This document shows, piece by piece, positions 7,248 to 16,121 of a stretch of DNA of 64,000 bases (position 1 is its first letter; every line of letters starts with the position of its first letter). Below the pieces are notes generated by a model. The model was not told the origin of the DNA and ran no database searches. It saw nothing but the letters and a program-made list of their open reading frames with translations. Origin of the DNA: Burkholderia sp. SRS-W-2-2016 (lineage in GTDB: Bacteria; Pseudomonadota; Gammaproteobacteria; Burkholderiales; Burkholderiaceae); contig NZ_MSDV01000045.1 in NCBI RefSeq assembly GCF_001931485.1, forward strand, positions 1 to 64,000. The letters are read 5' to 3'. The position numbers were made by a program, and so were the translations under genes.

Positions 7248-8825
7248 ATGAAATACAAAGACCTGCGCGACTTCATCGGCCGCCTCGAATCGATCGGTGA
7301 ACTGCGCCGTATCTCGCAACCGGTATCGCCGCAACTCGAAATGACCGAGCTGTGCGATCGCGTGCTGCGCGCCGGCGGCCCGGCTGTGCTGTTCGAGAAC
7401 ACCGAGCGGCATGCGTTCCCGGTGCTCGGCAACCTGTTCGGCACGCCGCGGCGGGTCGCGCTCGGCATGGGCATCGACGCCGAGGCCGGCGCGGGCGACC
7501 ACGACGCGCTCGAATCGCTGCGCGACGTCGGCCGGTTGCTGTCCGCGTTGAAGGAGCCGGAACCGCCGAAGGGGCTCAAGGATGCGGGCAAGCTGTTCTC
7601 GCTCGCGAAGGCGGTGTGGGACATGGCGCCGAAGACGGTCAGCGCGCCGCCCTGCCAGGAAATCGTCTGGGAAGGCGACGACGTCGACCTCGCCAAGCTG
7701 CCGATCCAGACCTGTTGGCCCGGCGACGCCGGCCCGCTGATCACCTGGGGCCTGACCGTTACGAAAGGCCCGAACAAGAGCCGACAGAATCTCGGCATTT
7801 ATCGACAGCAGCTGATCGGCCGTAACAAGCTGATCATGCGTTGGCTCGCGCATCGCGGCGGCGCGCTCGATTTTCGCGAGTTCGCGCTGCGCAACCCGGG
7901 CCAGCCGTATCCGGTCGCCGTGGTGCTCGGCGCCGATCCGGCCACCACGCTCGGCGCGGTCACGCCGGTGCCCGACACGCTGTCCGAATACCAGTTCGCC
8001 GGGCTGCTGCGCGGCGGCCGCACGGAGCTCGCGAAGTGCCTGACGCCGGGCGTCGACGGTCTGCAGGTGCCGGCGCGCGCCGAGATCGTGCTGGAGGGCT
8101 TTATCTATCCGCAGGACGGCGCGCCTGCCCCCGCGCCGGCCGGTGCGCCGCCGCGGCCGTCGAAGGGCGCGTCGGCGGGCTACGAGCACGCGCTCGAAGG
8201 CCCGTACGGCGACCACACCGGCTACTACAACGAACAGGAGTGGTTCCCGGTCTTCACGGTCGAGCGCATCACGATGCGGCGCGACGCGATCTACCACTCG
8301 ACCTACACCGGCAAACCGCCCGACGAACCCGCGGTGCTCGGCGTCGCGCTCAACGAAGTGTTCGTGCCGCTCTTGCAGAAGCAGTTCACCGAAATCACCG
8401 ACTTCTATCTGCCGCCCGAAGGCTGCAGCTACCGGATGGCGATCGTGCAGATGAAGAAGAGCTACGCCGGCCACGCGAAACGCGTGATGTTCGGCGTGTG
8501 GAGCTTCCTGCGGCAGTTCATGTACACGAAGTTCATCGTGGTCGTCGACGAGGACGTCAACATCCGCGACTGGAAGGAAGTGATCTGGGCGATCACGACG
8601 CGGGTCGACCCGACGCGCGACACGGTGCTGGTCGACCGCACGCCGATCGACTATCTCGACTTCGCGTCGCCGGTAGCCGGGCTCGGCTCGAAGATGGGGC
8701 TCGACGCGACCAACAAGTGGCCGGGCGAAACCGACCGCGAATGGGGCCGCCCGATCGTGATGGACGACGCGGTGAAGCAGCGCATCGATAGCCTGTGGGA
8801 TCAGTTGGGCCTCGGCAAACCCTGA
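7248..8825 (+). CDS. ubiD: 4-hydroxy-3-polyprenylbenzoate decarboxylase
   Basis: Prenylated-FMN-dependent decarboxylase of ubiquinone synthesis; needs UbiX to make the cofactor. The start MKYKDLRDFIGRLE is chosen because it is the normal family N-terminus; the longer frame from 7131 adds a basic, unconserved stretch. The 525-residue protein carries ENTERHAFPVLGNLFG, ITWGLTVTKGPNK, RQNLGIYRQQ, GRNKLIMRWLAHRGG, and EGPYGDHTGYY with active-site acidic residues. It is slightly longer than usual because of a Pro/Ala-rich insert (APAPAPAGAPPRPSKGAS, near residue 292) just before that motif. It stands alone on the + strand with an exporter gene 59 bases downstream. Confidence 0.94.
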   Translation: MKYKDLRDFIGRLESIGELRRISQPVSPQLEMTELCDRVLRAGGPAVLFENTERHAFPVLGNLFGTPRRVALGMGIDAEAGAGDHDALESLRDVGRLLSALKEPEPPKGLKDAGKLFSLAKAVWDMAPKTVSAPPCQEIVWEGDDVDLAKLPIQTCWPGDAGPLITWGLTVTKGPNKSRQNLGIYRQQLIGRNKLIMRWLAHRGGALDFREFALRNPGQPYPVAVVLGADPATTLGAVTPVPDTLSEYQFAGLLRGGRTELAKCLTPGVDGLQVPARAEIVLEGFIYPQDGAPAPAPAGAPPRPSKGASAGYEHALEGPYGDHTGYYNEQEWFPVFTVERITMRRDAIYHSTYTGKPPDEPAVLGVALNEVFVPLLQKQFTEITDFYLPPEGCSYRMAIVQMKKSYAGHAKRVMFGVWSFLRQFMYTKFIVVVDEDVNIRDWKEVIWAITTRVDPTRDTVLVDRTPIDYLDFASPVAGLGSKMGLDATNKWPGETDREWGRPIVMDDAVKQRIDSLWDQLGLGKP

Positions 8826-8884
8826 GCCCCCTGTCACCGCACAACCCGCATAACCCATAACAACAAAGTTGGAGCAGGACCCGG

Positions 8885-9565
8885 ATGCCCGCCTTTTCAA
8901 TGATGTCGGACGGATTTTTTCTGTCCCTGTCGCTGTGTCTCGACATCGGTCTCGTCAACGTCGCGATCATTTCGATGACGCTGTCGCACGGCTTCCGGCC
9001 GGGCTTCTGGCTCGGCCTCGGTTCGTGCGTCGGCGACCTGATCTACGCGGCGCTCGCGCTCGCCGGCATGGCCGCGCTGCTGCAATTCGAGTCGGTGCGC
9101 TGGGTCGTATGGATCGGCGGCGCGGCGATCCTGCTGTTTCTCACGTGGAAGATGGCGCGCGAGGCGATGTTCCCCGCCACGTCGCCCGCGGCCGCCGGCG
9201 ACGGCACCACCGCCGTGCCGCAACCGTCCGCGTGGCGCGGCTTTCTGCGCGGCGTGCTGCTCGCGGTGTCGTCGCCGACGGCGATTCTGTGGTTCGCGGC
9301 GGTCGGCGGCGCGCTGATCGCGAAAGCCGGCGCGACGAGCCCGAGAACCGCGCTGATCTTTCTCGGCGGCTTTTTCCTCGGTGGACTGTGCTGGACGCTG
9401 TTCATCTGCGGACTCGGCAGCCACGGCCGCAAGCGCGCCGGCACCGGGCTGCTGCGCGCGTGTCACGTGCTGTCGGCGTTGCTGTTCGCGTATTTCTCGT
9501 ACAGCGTGATCGTCAATGGGTATCACGATCTGATCGTGCAGAGCACCGCGCATGTCAGCAGCTGA
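8885..9565 (+). CDS. LysE/RhtB-family amino-acid exporter
   Basis: A 226-residue inner-membrane protein with about six hydrophobic helices. The first helix region, DGFFLSLSLCLDIGLVNVAI, and the following GFRPGFWLGLGSCVGDLIYA match the LysE/RhtB translocator pattern. LRGVLLAVSSPTAILWFAAVGG is the conserved second half with the Ser-Pro-Thr/Ala motif. The exported substrate (basic amino acid, homoserine or other) cannot be told. A GGAGCAGG ribosome site precedes the start. A terminator follows at 9601-9626. Confidence 0.85.
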   Translation: MPAFSMMSDGFFLSLSLCLDIGLVNVAIISMTLSHGFRPGFWLGLGSCVGDLIYAALALAGMAALLQFESVRWVVWIGGAAILLFLTWKMAREAMFPATSPAAAGDGTTAVPQPSAWRGFLRGVLLAVSSPTAILWFAAVGGALIAKAGATSPRTALIFLGGFFLGGLCWTLFICGLGSHGRKRAGTGLLRACHVLSALLFAYFSYSVIVNGYHDLIVQSTAHVSS

Positions 9566-9598
9566 CGCGCGCTGACCACCCAAACGCCGCCCAAACGC

Positions 9599-9626
9599 AA
9601 ACGGCTCGCAGATGCGAGCCGTTTTT
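9599..9626. terminator. Bidirectional intrinsic terminator
   Basis: ACGGCTCGCA (9601-9610) pairs with TGCGAGCCGT (9613-9622), followed by a T-run. It separates the exporter gene from the oppositely oriented small secreted-protein gene. Confidence 0.85.
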
Positions 9627-9651
9627 CATTGCGCGTCAGATGCGCCGGCGC

Positions 9652-9948
9652 CTAGCGGCGGTAATAGCCGTGGCCGTATCCATGGCCGTAGTAGCCGCGA
9701 TAGTAGCCATGCCGATAGTACGGACGACCATAGCCGTAATAAGCCGGCGCGACGACGACCGGAGCCGGCCCATAGACCACCGGCGGGGGCGGCGCGTAAT
9801 AGACCGGCGGCGGCGGCGCCGCATACACCGGATAGGCCGGCGCGACCGGCACCCCGAGGCCAATACCGACGGAAACGTGTGCCTGAGCGGCCCCGCCAAG
9901 TCCCAGGCCGAGTCCGGCTGCTACGACAAAAGGAACGATCTTTTTCAC
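9652..9948 (-). CDS. Small secreted Tyr/Pro/Gly-rich protein
   Basis: A 98-residue product starting with GTG, chosen because an AGGAG ribosome site sits seven bases upstream; upstream codons in the same frame lack one. A signal peptide is evident (KKIVPFVVAAGLGLGLGGAA, cleavage after AQA). The mature part is low complexity: Pro-Ala-Tyr repeats such as PPPPVYYAPPPPVVYGP, then a Tyr/Gly/His/Arg tail (YYGYGRPYYRHGYYRGYYG). Comparable proteins are common in Burkholderia and have no assigned function. A structural, cell-surface or metal-binding role is only a guess. Confidence 0.75.
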   Translation of the reverse strand: MKKIVPFVVAAGLGLGLGGAAQAHVSVGIGLGVPVAPAYPVYAAPPPPVYYAPPPPVVYGPAPVVVAPAYYGYGRPYYRHGYYRGYYGHGYGHGYYRR

Positions 9949-9960
9949 TTCTATTCTCCT

Positions 9961-10270
9961 AGCGCGGCCTGCCAAGGTCGCCGACTGCGCATGCCTCGCA
10001 TGCTGTTGATCCAATTTAACGAAAAAGCCCCCGCCGAACTGTTCGCATTTGTTGCAAATTGCAATCAGCAACAGCCGACGAGCCACCGCGAACCGCGCAC
10101 GAGCGTGCAGCCGCGCTCGCGGGGAGCCGGAAACGGACCGGGAATCAAGGGGTTGGGCGAGACTGACGCGGCGCGCTGGAAGGCCCGGCGCGCGCGAGTG
10201 AATGGAGCTTCGCGATTCGGTAATGTTTGATTACAAATTCGCTTCAAAACTGACAGCGGCAATCAATTCC
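9961..10270. other. Non-coding stretch upstream of the Tyr-rich gene
   Basis: No gene with a ribosome binding site was found here. It includes an AT-richer patch (about 10005-10070) that may hold the promoter of the leftward gene, but no clear -35/-10 pair was identified. Confidence 0.35.
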
Positions 10271-10276
10271 CTACGA

Positions 10277-10311
10277 AAAATGCCCGGCCAAAACGTCATG
10301 CCGGGCATTTT
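10277..10311. terminator. Bidirectional intrinsic terminator
   Basis: AAAATGCCCGGC (10277-10288) pairs with GCCGGGCATTTT (10300-10311) around an 11-base loop, with A/T runs on both sides. Read leftward it sits about 22 bases after the stop of the 53-residue gene and is the natural end of that transcript. Confidence 0.85.
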
Positions 10312-10333
10312 CTCACCTGTAACGAGCGCGGGC

Positions 10334-10495
10334 CTACCCGACCTTCACATATGTAAATTCGCGCGACACATTCGGCGGCACGTACGCGACGCTGATCCGC
10401 ACGCGCGGCGTCAGGCGCTTTTTCTGATCCCACCAGCGACGGCGCTGGGCGTGCGTCAGGAACCGCAAATGTTTTCGGTAAGAAAAAATACTCAT
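10334..10495 (-). CDS. Small basic protein of unknown function (53 aa)
   Basis: The product begins MSIFSYRKHLRFLTHAQRRR and contains WWDQKKRLTPRVRIS, ending EFTYVKVG. It is basic in the first 33 residues, with paired tryptophans. Evidence that it is real: a strong GGGAGGG Shine-Dalgarno five bases before the ATG, a stop just ahead of a good terminator, and a compact monocistronic layout. A different, longer frame (10296-10691) overlaps it but runs through the terminator and has no ribosome site. A 13-base direct repeat, CAGGAACCGCAAA, occurs at 10457-10469 (inside the gene) and 10532-10544 (upstream), 75 bases apart. I do not recognise the family. Confidence 0.6.
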   Translation of the reverse strand: MSIFSYRKHLRFLTHAQRRRWWDQKKRLTPRVRISVAYVPPNVSREFTYVKVG

Positions 10496-10804
10496 CGCTA
10501 CCCTCCCGAATCTCTGACTGCTTCACGTAGACAGGAACCGCAAAAGTACGCAACCGCAACTTCTTCCAAACCATTGCTTCATTCCACTCACGATTCTGAG
10601 CAGTTTTCAGGCCCGCGGGCATCGCGCGGCCCGATGACCGGCCGTGGGCGCCATATCGCCGGCGAACTGATCGGACGACAGGTGGCCACACGAGCGCAGA
10701 AACATCACGGAAAATCGCCGGGGCCGGACCGCGCGCGTGCGCGCCGCCGGATGCGCGATACTTCGTTTTTCCCGTTCAACCGATCCGTCCCGGAGCCGCC
10801 GACC
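10496..10804. other. Divergent intergenic region
   Basis: Separates the leftward 53-residue gene from the rightward oxidoreductase gene. It holds the second copy of the 13-base repeat CAGGAACCGCAAA at 10532-10544. No further gene or clear promoter pair is apparent. Confidence 0.35.
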
Positions 10805-11734
10805 ATGTCCCAGTCTTCCCTGCCGCGCGTCGGCTTCATCGGCGCGGGGCGCCTCGCGCGCTGTCTCGCGCTGGGCTTCGCGCGGGCCGGCTATCCGGTT
10901 ACCGCGATCGCCAGCCGCTCGACCGGGTCCGCGCGCCGGCTCGCCGACCAGCTCGAACACTGCGCGGCGTCGGATGATCCGCAACAGGTCGTCGCTGCCG
11001 CCGATATCGTTTTTTTAGCCGTTCCCGACGACAGCATCGGTACGACAGCGCACACACTCCGATTCGGCCCCGAAGACGCGAGCGGCAAGGCGCTCGTGCA
11101 TTGCAGCGGCGCGTCGCCGGTCGAACTGCTGGCGCCGGCCCGCGCGCAGGGCGCGGCGATCGGCGGCTTTCATCCGCTCTATCTGTTTGGCGGCGAGCCC
11201 GCCGATCTCGAGCGGATCGCCGGCTGCTCGGTGACGATCGAAGCCGACGGCGCGCTGAAGGACCAGTTGACCGCGCTCGCGCTCGCGCTGCGCTGCCATC
11301 CGCTATCGATCCCGCCCGGCAGCCGGATGCTCTATCACGGCGCCGCGCACTACGCGGCGAGCTTCGCGCTGTGCAGCCTCGCCGAATGCGTCGCGCTGTG
11401 GCGCACGCTCGGTTTCGCCGAAGACGACGCGCTGCGCGCGCTGCTGCCGATGCTCGCCGGCACGATCGAAACCGCCCGCGACAAAGGGTTGTCGAACGCA
11501 CTCGCCGGCCCGGTGTCACGGGGCGACACCGGCGTCGTGCAAAAGCAGCTGGCGCTGCTCGAAGGACTCGGCGGCGATCACGCCGCGCTCTACGGATTGC
11601 TGACGCGCCGCGCGGTCGAACTCGCGCGGCGTCGCGCGACCCCGCCCGCGACCCTCGATGCAATCTCGGCGTCGGTGGAAGAATCGCTGGGCCGCTCGCT
11701 CGATCAGGCGGCCGCAGGTGCAAGCGTCAAGTAA
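10805..11734 (+). CDS. Rossmann-fold DUF2520-type oxidoreductase
   Basis: A 309-residue protein beginning with a dinucleotide-binding motif VGFIGAGRLARCLA (residues about 8-21) and a second strand AADIVFLAVPDDSI, as in the F420/NADP-dependent reductase-like N-terminal domain. The C-terminal helical part (GSRMLYHGAAHYAASF, and GPVSRGDTGVV) matches the DUF2520 half found in predicted oxidoreductases related to ProC and 3-hydroxyisobutyrate dehydrogenase. The substrate is unknown. The start MSQSSLPRVG has a GGAG site; the in-frame extension back to 10202 is not credible. Confidence 0.8.
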   Translation: MSQSSLPRVGFIGAGRLARCLALGFARAGYPVTAIASRSTGSARRLADQLEHCAASDDPQQVVAAADIVFLAVPDDSIGTTAHTLRFGPEDASGKALVHCSGASPVELLAPARAQGAAIGGFHPLYLFGGEPADLERIAGCSVTIEADGALKDQLTALALALRCHPLSIPPGSRMLYHGAAHYAASFALCSLAECVALWRTLGFAEDDALRALLPMLAGTIETARDKGLSNALAGPVSRGDTGVVQKQLALLEGLGGDHAALYGLLTRRAVELARRRATPPATLDAISASVEESLGRSLDQAAAGASVK

Positions 11735-11821
11735 GCCGTGATAATGTGACGACCGGCGCGACCGCCAGACCGCCCGCGGCTGGCCGCGCCGCGCTTCGGG
11801 ACCAACAGACGAGAACGCACA

Positions 11822-12142
11822 ATGATCAAGGTCAGCATCCTTTATCCGTACCGGGAAAACGGCCGCTTCGACATGGACTACTACTGCGCGACCCACATGC
11901 CGCTCGCGGCGAAGTTGTTCGGGCCGGCGCTGAAAGGCTGGTCGGTCGACGCGGGTCTCAATGCGGGGCCGCCCGGCACGCCGCCGCCGTACGTGGCCGC
12001 CGGTCACTTCCTGTTCGACAGCGCGGACGACTTCTATAAAGTGTTCAAGCCCGCGTCCGAACAGTTGCTGGCGGACATTCCGAATTACACCGACGGCGGC
12101 AACGGCAAGATCCTGATCAGCGAGGTCCGGGTTTCCGTGTGA
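11822..12142 (+). CDS. EthD-domain protein
   Basis: A 106-residue dimeric alpha/beta-barrel-type protein. VSILYPYRENGRFDMDYYCA, then THMPLAAKLFGPALKGW, and the closing PNYTDGGNGKILISEV are typical of the EthD family, named for a gene in ether degradation. Most members have no defined role. It lies 87 bases after the oxidoreductase gene on the same strand and could be co-transcribed. Confidence 0.8.
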   Translation: MIKVSILYPYRENGRFDMDYYCATHMPLAAKLFGPALKGWSVDAGLNAGPPGTPPPYVAAGHFLFDSADDFYKVFKPASEQLLADIPNYTDGGNGKILISEVRVSV

Positions 12143-12390
12143 TGCCGGACAGACAGCCGGCGGGCGGCGGAGCGCAATGACGTCGAGCCGCCGGCGGGCC
12201 GAGCCGGTCGAAATCTTTCCAACGCAATTTCCGCGCGACTCACCGCCAGCACCCCGCGCGGCCGCCTGAAACCGACACCAGTCGAGACGCCGTTGCGCGA
12301 GCAACACGTCTGCCAATCAACCGAGCACCGGCGCGCCCACGCGGGCAACCCCGGCCAACCGGGCCGCGCTCAGAAGCATAAGGACACGAG

Positions 12391-12954
12391 ATGTTTGGCG
12401 ATATCGCCCGTTTTCTACTCAATACCGTTTTCACGCTGTTCGGCGCGGCGCTGCTGCTGCGCGCGTGGCTGCAGGTCGTGCGTCTGCCGCCGTACAACCC
12501 GGTATCGAACGCCGTGATGCAGGCGACCAACTGGATCGTGCTGCCGCTGCGCCATATCCTGCCGAGCACGCGCAGGATCGACTGGGCGAGCGTGATCGCG
12601 ACGCTGATCGCCGCGATCGTCTACGTGGTGCTGATGGTCGTGCTGACCGGCGCCGATCCGCTGGCGCTGGCGCCGACGCTGCTGATCGTCGCGGTGCTGA
12701 CCGCGATCAAGTGGGCGCTGAACCTGATCATCTGGATGACGATCCTGATGGCGCTGCTGTCGTGGCTCAACCCGCGCTCGCCGGCGATGCCGATCCTCTA
12801 TCAGCTGACCGCGCCGTTTCTGAATCCGCTGCGCCGCGTGCTGCCGCAGCTGGGCGGCATCGACCTTTCGCCGATTCTGCTGTTCGTGATCGTGCAGGTG
12901 CTGCAGATGGTGGTCACGCGCGCGGCGGTGCAGCTGACTTACTTTGTGATCTGA
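12391..12954 (+). CDS. YggT-family integral membrane protein
   Basis: A 187-residue protein with two copies of the YggT repeat, each with hydrophobic helices followed by a conserved Pro/Asn segment. The first copy has LLLRAWLQVVRLPPYNP and LPLRHILPSTRR; the second has MALLSWLNPRSPAMPI and APFLNPLRRVLPQLGG. The repeat is found in bacteria and chloroplasts; a role in membrane or thylakoid organisation or osmotic stress has been proposed, without a defined activity. Four or more membrane segments are visible. Confidence 0.85.
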   Translation: MFGDIARFLLNTVFTLFGAALLLRAWLQVVRLPPYNPVSNAVMQATNWIVLPLRHILPSTRRIDWASVIATLIAAIVYVVLMVVLTGADPLALAPTLLIVAVLTAIKWALNLIIWMTILMALLSWLNPRSPAMPILYQLTAPFLNPLRRVLPQLGGIDLSPILLFVIVQVLQMVVTRAAVQLTYFVI

Positions 12955-13047
12955 GTGTGTGTTGAAGCGAAGTGGCGCGTGGTGAAAGCCGCGCGCCGCT
13001 CGCCTCGGCGGCGCCACAGCCTCGCCTCAACGCGGATTTAGCGCAGC

Positions 13048-14763
13048 TCAGAACGTATCCCAGTCGTCGTCCGCCGTCGCCATCGCAGGCCTCGGCGCCG
13101 CCACCGAGGGCTTCTGCGCCACAGGCTGCGTTACCGCGGGCTTCGCGGCCCGCGCCGGCACCAGCGGCGCCGCCTTCGGCGCCAGCTCCGCCGCGAAACC
13201 CCGGCTCTCCCCGGTCCGGAACACCGCCACCGTCTGCTTCATCTTGCGCGCCTGCGCATCGAGCGATTGCGCAGCCGCCGCGGCCTGTTCGACGAGCGCC
13301 GCGTTCTGCTGGGTGGTCTCGTCCATCTGCGTGACTGCCTGGCCGACCTGATGGATGCTGCGGTTCTGCTCCTCGGAGGCCGTCGCGATTTCGCCGACGA
13401 TATCCGACACCCGATGGATCGCGTCCTTGATGTCGGCCATCGTCGCGCTGACTTCGGCGGCCTGCTGCGTGCCGCCCTCGATGATCGCCGCCGAAGTCGT
13501 AATCATTTCCTTGATTTCCTTGGCCGCGCTGGCCGAGCGTTGCGCGAGATTGCGCACCTCGCTCGCGACCACCGCGAAGCCGCGCCCCTGCTCGCCGGCG
13601 CGCGCGGCTTCGACCGCCGCGTTCAACGCGAGGATGTTGGTCTGAAACGCGATGCCCTCGATCACGCCGGTGATCTCGGAAATCTTCGTCGAGCTGCCGC
13701 TGATCTCGCCGATCGTGCGCACCATCCCCTCGACCGCGGTGTTGCCGGTGTTCGCAACCTGCGCGGCCTGGGTGGCGAGCGCGCTGGCATTGCGCGCGTT
13801 GTCGCTATTGCGGCTGACGGTCTGCGTCAGCTCCGACATGCTCGCTGCGGTCTGTTCGAGCGATGCGGCCTGCCCTTCGGTGCGCGCGGACAGATCGATG
13901 TTGCCGCTCGCGATCTGCTGCGACGCGACGCTCACCGACTCGGCGCTTTCGCGAATCGAACCGATCGTGGTCGCGAGACGCTGCTGCATGTCGGCGATCG
14001 CGCCGAGGATGCTGCGCTGACCGGTGCGGCCGCTCTCCAGACGCTGACTCAGATCGCCGCCGGCGATCAGTTCGACCACCTGCGCGACGTCGGCCGGCTC
14101 GCCGCCGATCTGCCGCACGACCGCGCGCGTCACCAGCAGGCCCAGGCCGAGTGCGATCGCGACGCCGGCAAGCGCGCAGCTCGCTATCCACCACGTGACT
14201 GAGCGCACCGCGTCGACACCGTGTTCGACGCGCCGCCGCGCGAGCTCGTCGCGCACGTCCGACAGCTTGATCAGCAGCGTACGCAGTTTCACGTGCAGCG
14301 GATCGGTATTGGATTTCAGCTCGGCGAGCGCGCCGGGCTGATCGCCCTGGTCGGCGAGCGCCATCACTTTCGCGACCGAACTCATATAGGCCGGCCACGC
14401 GGCGTCGAAGTCGTCGAGCAACTGCTTCTGCGCGTCGGTGCTCGCGTGCTTGCGCTCGTAGTCGAACGCCGACAGGATCGCCGCCTCGCCGCCGTGATTG
14501 AGGCGCACGGTATCGGCGCGGCCGGCCACGTCCGGGTTCAGGATGTACGAATAGAGGCGCCGGAAGTGCGAGGCCGCCTGCCACGCGGCGGTGCCGTCGT
14601 TGCGCACCGGCACGAATTCACGCTCATACATTTCGGTCTGCATCGTCGCGACTTCGCGCACCTTGAGCACGCCGACGATGCCGACGATAGCCGTCACGAA
14701 CGCACACAGCATCAATGCGCCGACCAGCTTGTGACTGAGCTTCAGATTGGAAAACCACTGCAT
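13048..14763 (-). CDS. Methyl-accepting chemotaxis protein
   Basis: A 571-residue chemoreceptor. It has a short N-terminus, membrane helix 1 (about residues 10-30), a periplasmic four-helix-type ligand domain (about 31-185), membrane helix 2 (about 190-210), a HAMP segment and a long cytoplasmic signalling domain. The hairpin tip reads GIAFQTNILALNAAVEAARAG, which binds CheA/CheW. The C-terminus ends DDDWDTF, resembling the NWETF pentapeptide that tethers CheR/CheB, after a Pro/Ala-rich linker. The ATG of MQWFSNLKLS is preferred to an upstream TTG. Ligand unknown; no other chemotaxis genes are nearby, so it is an orphan receptor. Confidence 0.93.
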   Translation of the reverse strand: MQWFSNLKLSHKLVGALMLCAFVTAIVGIVGVLKVREVATMQTEMYEREFVPVRNDGTAAWQAASHFRRLYSYILNPDVAGRADTVRLNHGGEAAILSAFDYERKHASTDAQKQLLDDFDAAWPAYMSSVAKVMALADQGDQPGALAELKSNTDPLHVKLRTLLIKLSDVRDELARRRVEHGVDAVRSVTWWIASCALAGVAIALGLGLLVTRAVVRQIGGEPADVAQVVELIAGGDLSQRLESGRTGQRSILGAIADMQQRLATTIGSIRESAESVSVASQQIASGNIDLSARTEGQAASLEQTAASMSELTQTVSRNSDNARNASALATQAAQVANTGNTAVEGMVRTIGEISGSSTKISEITGVIEGIAFQTNILALNAAVEAARAGEQGRGFAVVASEVRNLAQRSASAAKEIKEMITTSAAIIEGGTQQAAEVSATMADIKDAIHRVSDIVGEIATASEEQNRSIHQVGQAVTQMDETTQQNAALVEQAAAAAQSLDAQARKMKQTVAVFRTGESRGFAAELAPKAAPLVPARAAKPAVTQPVAQKPSVAAPRPAMATADDDWDTF

Positions 14764-14968
14764 TTTGGGAAATTCTCTCAACGGGATAGGAGGCGCCGCG
14801 GCGTTGGCTTTTCTTTTTTGAAGCTTATGGATCCAGGCGCAGACCGGGATAACGGCAGGAAGAAGGGGTTCTGAAGGCTAGAGCGTATAGCCCACAAGCA
14901 CACATACAGGTTTTTAAACAGATGCCGTAAACCTTCGATAAATAACCGCCACCGTTCAGGAGAATGAA

Positions 14969-16003
14969 GTGCAAGGAATCATCTACCGAATCGAACAGCC
15001 GATAAACACGCTCCAGATAACTACCCCTCTACAAGGATCTTATTTTCTTGGGGCGGTTCATAGTTCAACCATGACGAGCGCCCATGACGGTTTGAACGAG
15101 CCATTCGCAATTCGCTTTTTTTCCGGCTCTAATCGATCGACCGTATTCTGTTTTTGTCCAGTTGACACTCTGAGCGACGGAGCCAAAAAATATGCCTGGG
15201 TATGCGCACGCAAATTCGCGCAGCAAGATACACCGGTTGAGGAAATAGGCCGGTTTGTCTGGTCCACCAGCAACTCGGCATCCATGATTAATGACATCTC
15301 GATGTTCTTTCGAGAGTCAGCCACCTTAACCCGAGAAGCCTATTCAGAGGTCGCGGGGGTAGAAGCGGCCGTCGATGCAAAAGGCATGGCGATTCTCGCG
15401 ACATGGTCCAGCAGCGACCGGGTAGAACGAGCCTTAGTGGCATACATGCTCGGGCGCGCTTATCACCGTATGCTGGAAGATGCTATCCACGAACTTGCCG
15501 AATGCTGCCGCGACGATTTGAAAGTGAAGCGCATTGAAGCAATGCATTCGGAAATCTCTCGCTTCATTGCAAGCTATTACTTCGATGCGCCCGCACGAGT
15601 CACCACTACGGAGGTCGGGCCACTTTATGAAACGATCTACGAGCGGCTGCTCCTCAAATCGCTTCGCCACGAGCTTGTCGATCAACTGGGGAGAATCGCC
15701 GAAATCATTCGGATAGAGAGAACGGCTGCGGAATCCGCTTTCGAGACAAAGTTGCAACGACGTCTCACTATATTTGGCTCGTTGATTGGAATACTAGGCT
15801 TATTGCAATTGACGCAAACCACTCCAGCCCAAATCAGTGCTTTTGTAACTGGCTGGAAAGCAGAAATCTCAAACACTCCGGCGGTAACTGCGACATCGCC
15901 CGAGTCACAGAATTCCATTGCACTACAGCAGGACGACCATCCGGAGCCACAGTCTCACAAGCTAAAGCGACTCCGCCATGACGCGCAGATCGGCACTCAC
16001 TGA
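14969..16003 (+). CDS. AT-rich orphan gene, predicted membrane-associated protein
   Basis: Unrecognised 344-residue protein. The GTG start is supported by CAGGAGA six bases upstream. Residues 1-230 look soluble, mixed then mostly helical, with several cysteines. About 230-255 is a charged helix (RIAEIIRIERTAAESAFETK), directly followed by one membrane segment (TIFGSLIGILGLLQL, about 258-275). The tail is polar and ends in basic residues. Base composition and codon choice are visibly AT-richer than the flanking genes, and it lies directly upstream of tRNA-Gly(CCC), which together suggest recent acquisition. No partner gene or integrase is present. A cytosolic sensor or effector anchored at its C-terminus is one reading, but no function can be assigned. 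Confidence 0.7.
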   Translation: MQGIIYRIEQPINTLQITTPLQGSYFLGAVHSSTMTSAHDGLNEPFAIRFFSGSNRSTVFCFCPVDTLSDGAKKYAWVCARKFAQQDTPVEEIGRFVWSTSNSASMINDISMFFRESATLTREAYSEVAGVEAAVDAKGMAILATWSSSDRVERALVAYMLGRAYHRMLEDAIHELAECCRDDLKVKRIEAMHSEISRFIASYYFDAPARVTTTEVGPLYETIYERLLLKSLRHELVDQLGRIAEIIRIERTAAESAFETKLQRRLTIFGSLIGILGLLQLTQTTPAQISAFVTGWKAEISNTPAVTATSPESQNSIALQQDDHPEPQSHKLKRLRHDAQIGTH

Positions 16004-16121
16004 CTGCTCCCGATTAGAGCGACACACATTTCATACAAAAGCGTAGGGGCGGATCGCGCTGCCGGTCGCCGCAACCGCCCATTGCCCCCGACGCCCAAAA
16101 CCCTGTAAAATCTCGCCTTCT

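Noticed and set aside
14764..14960. Sigma-28 flagellar promoter for the chemoreceptor gene
   Set aside because: A GCCGTTAT element resembles the -10, but the -35 half does not match TAAAGTTT at the required spacing.
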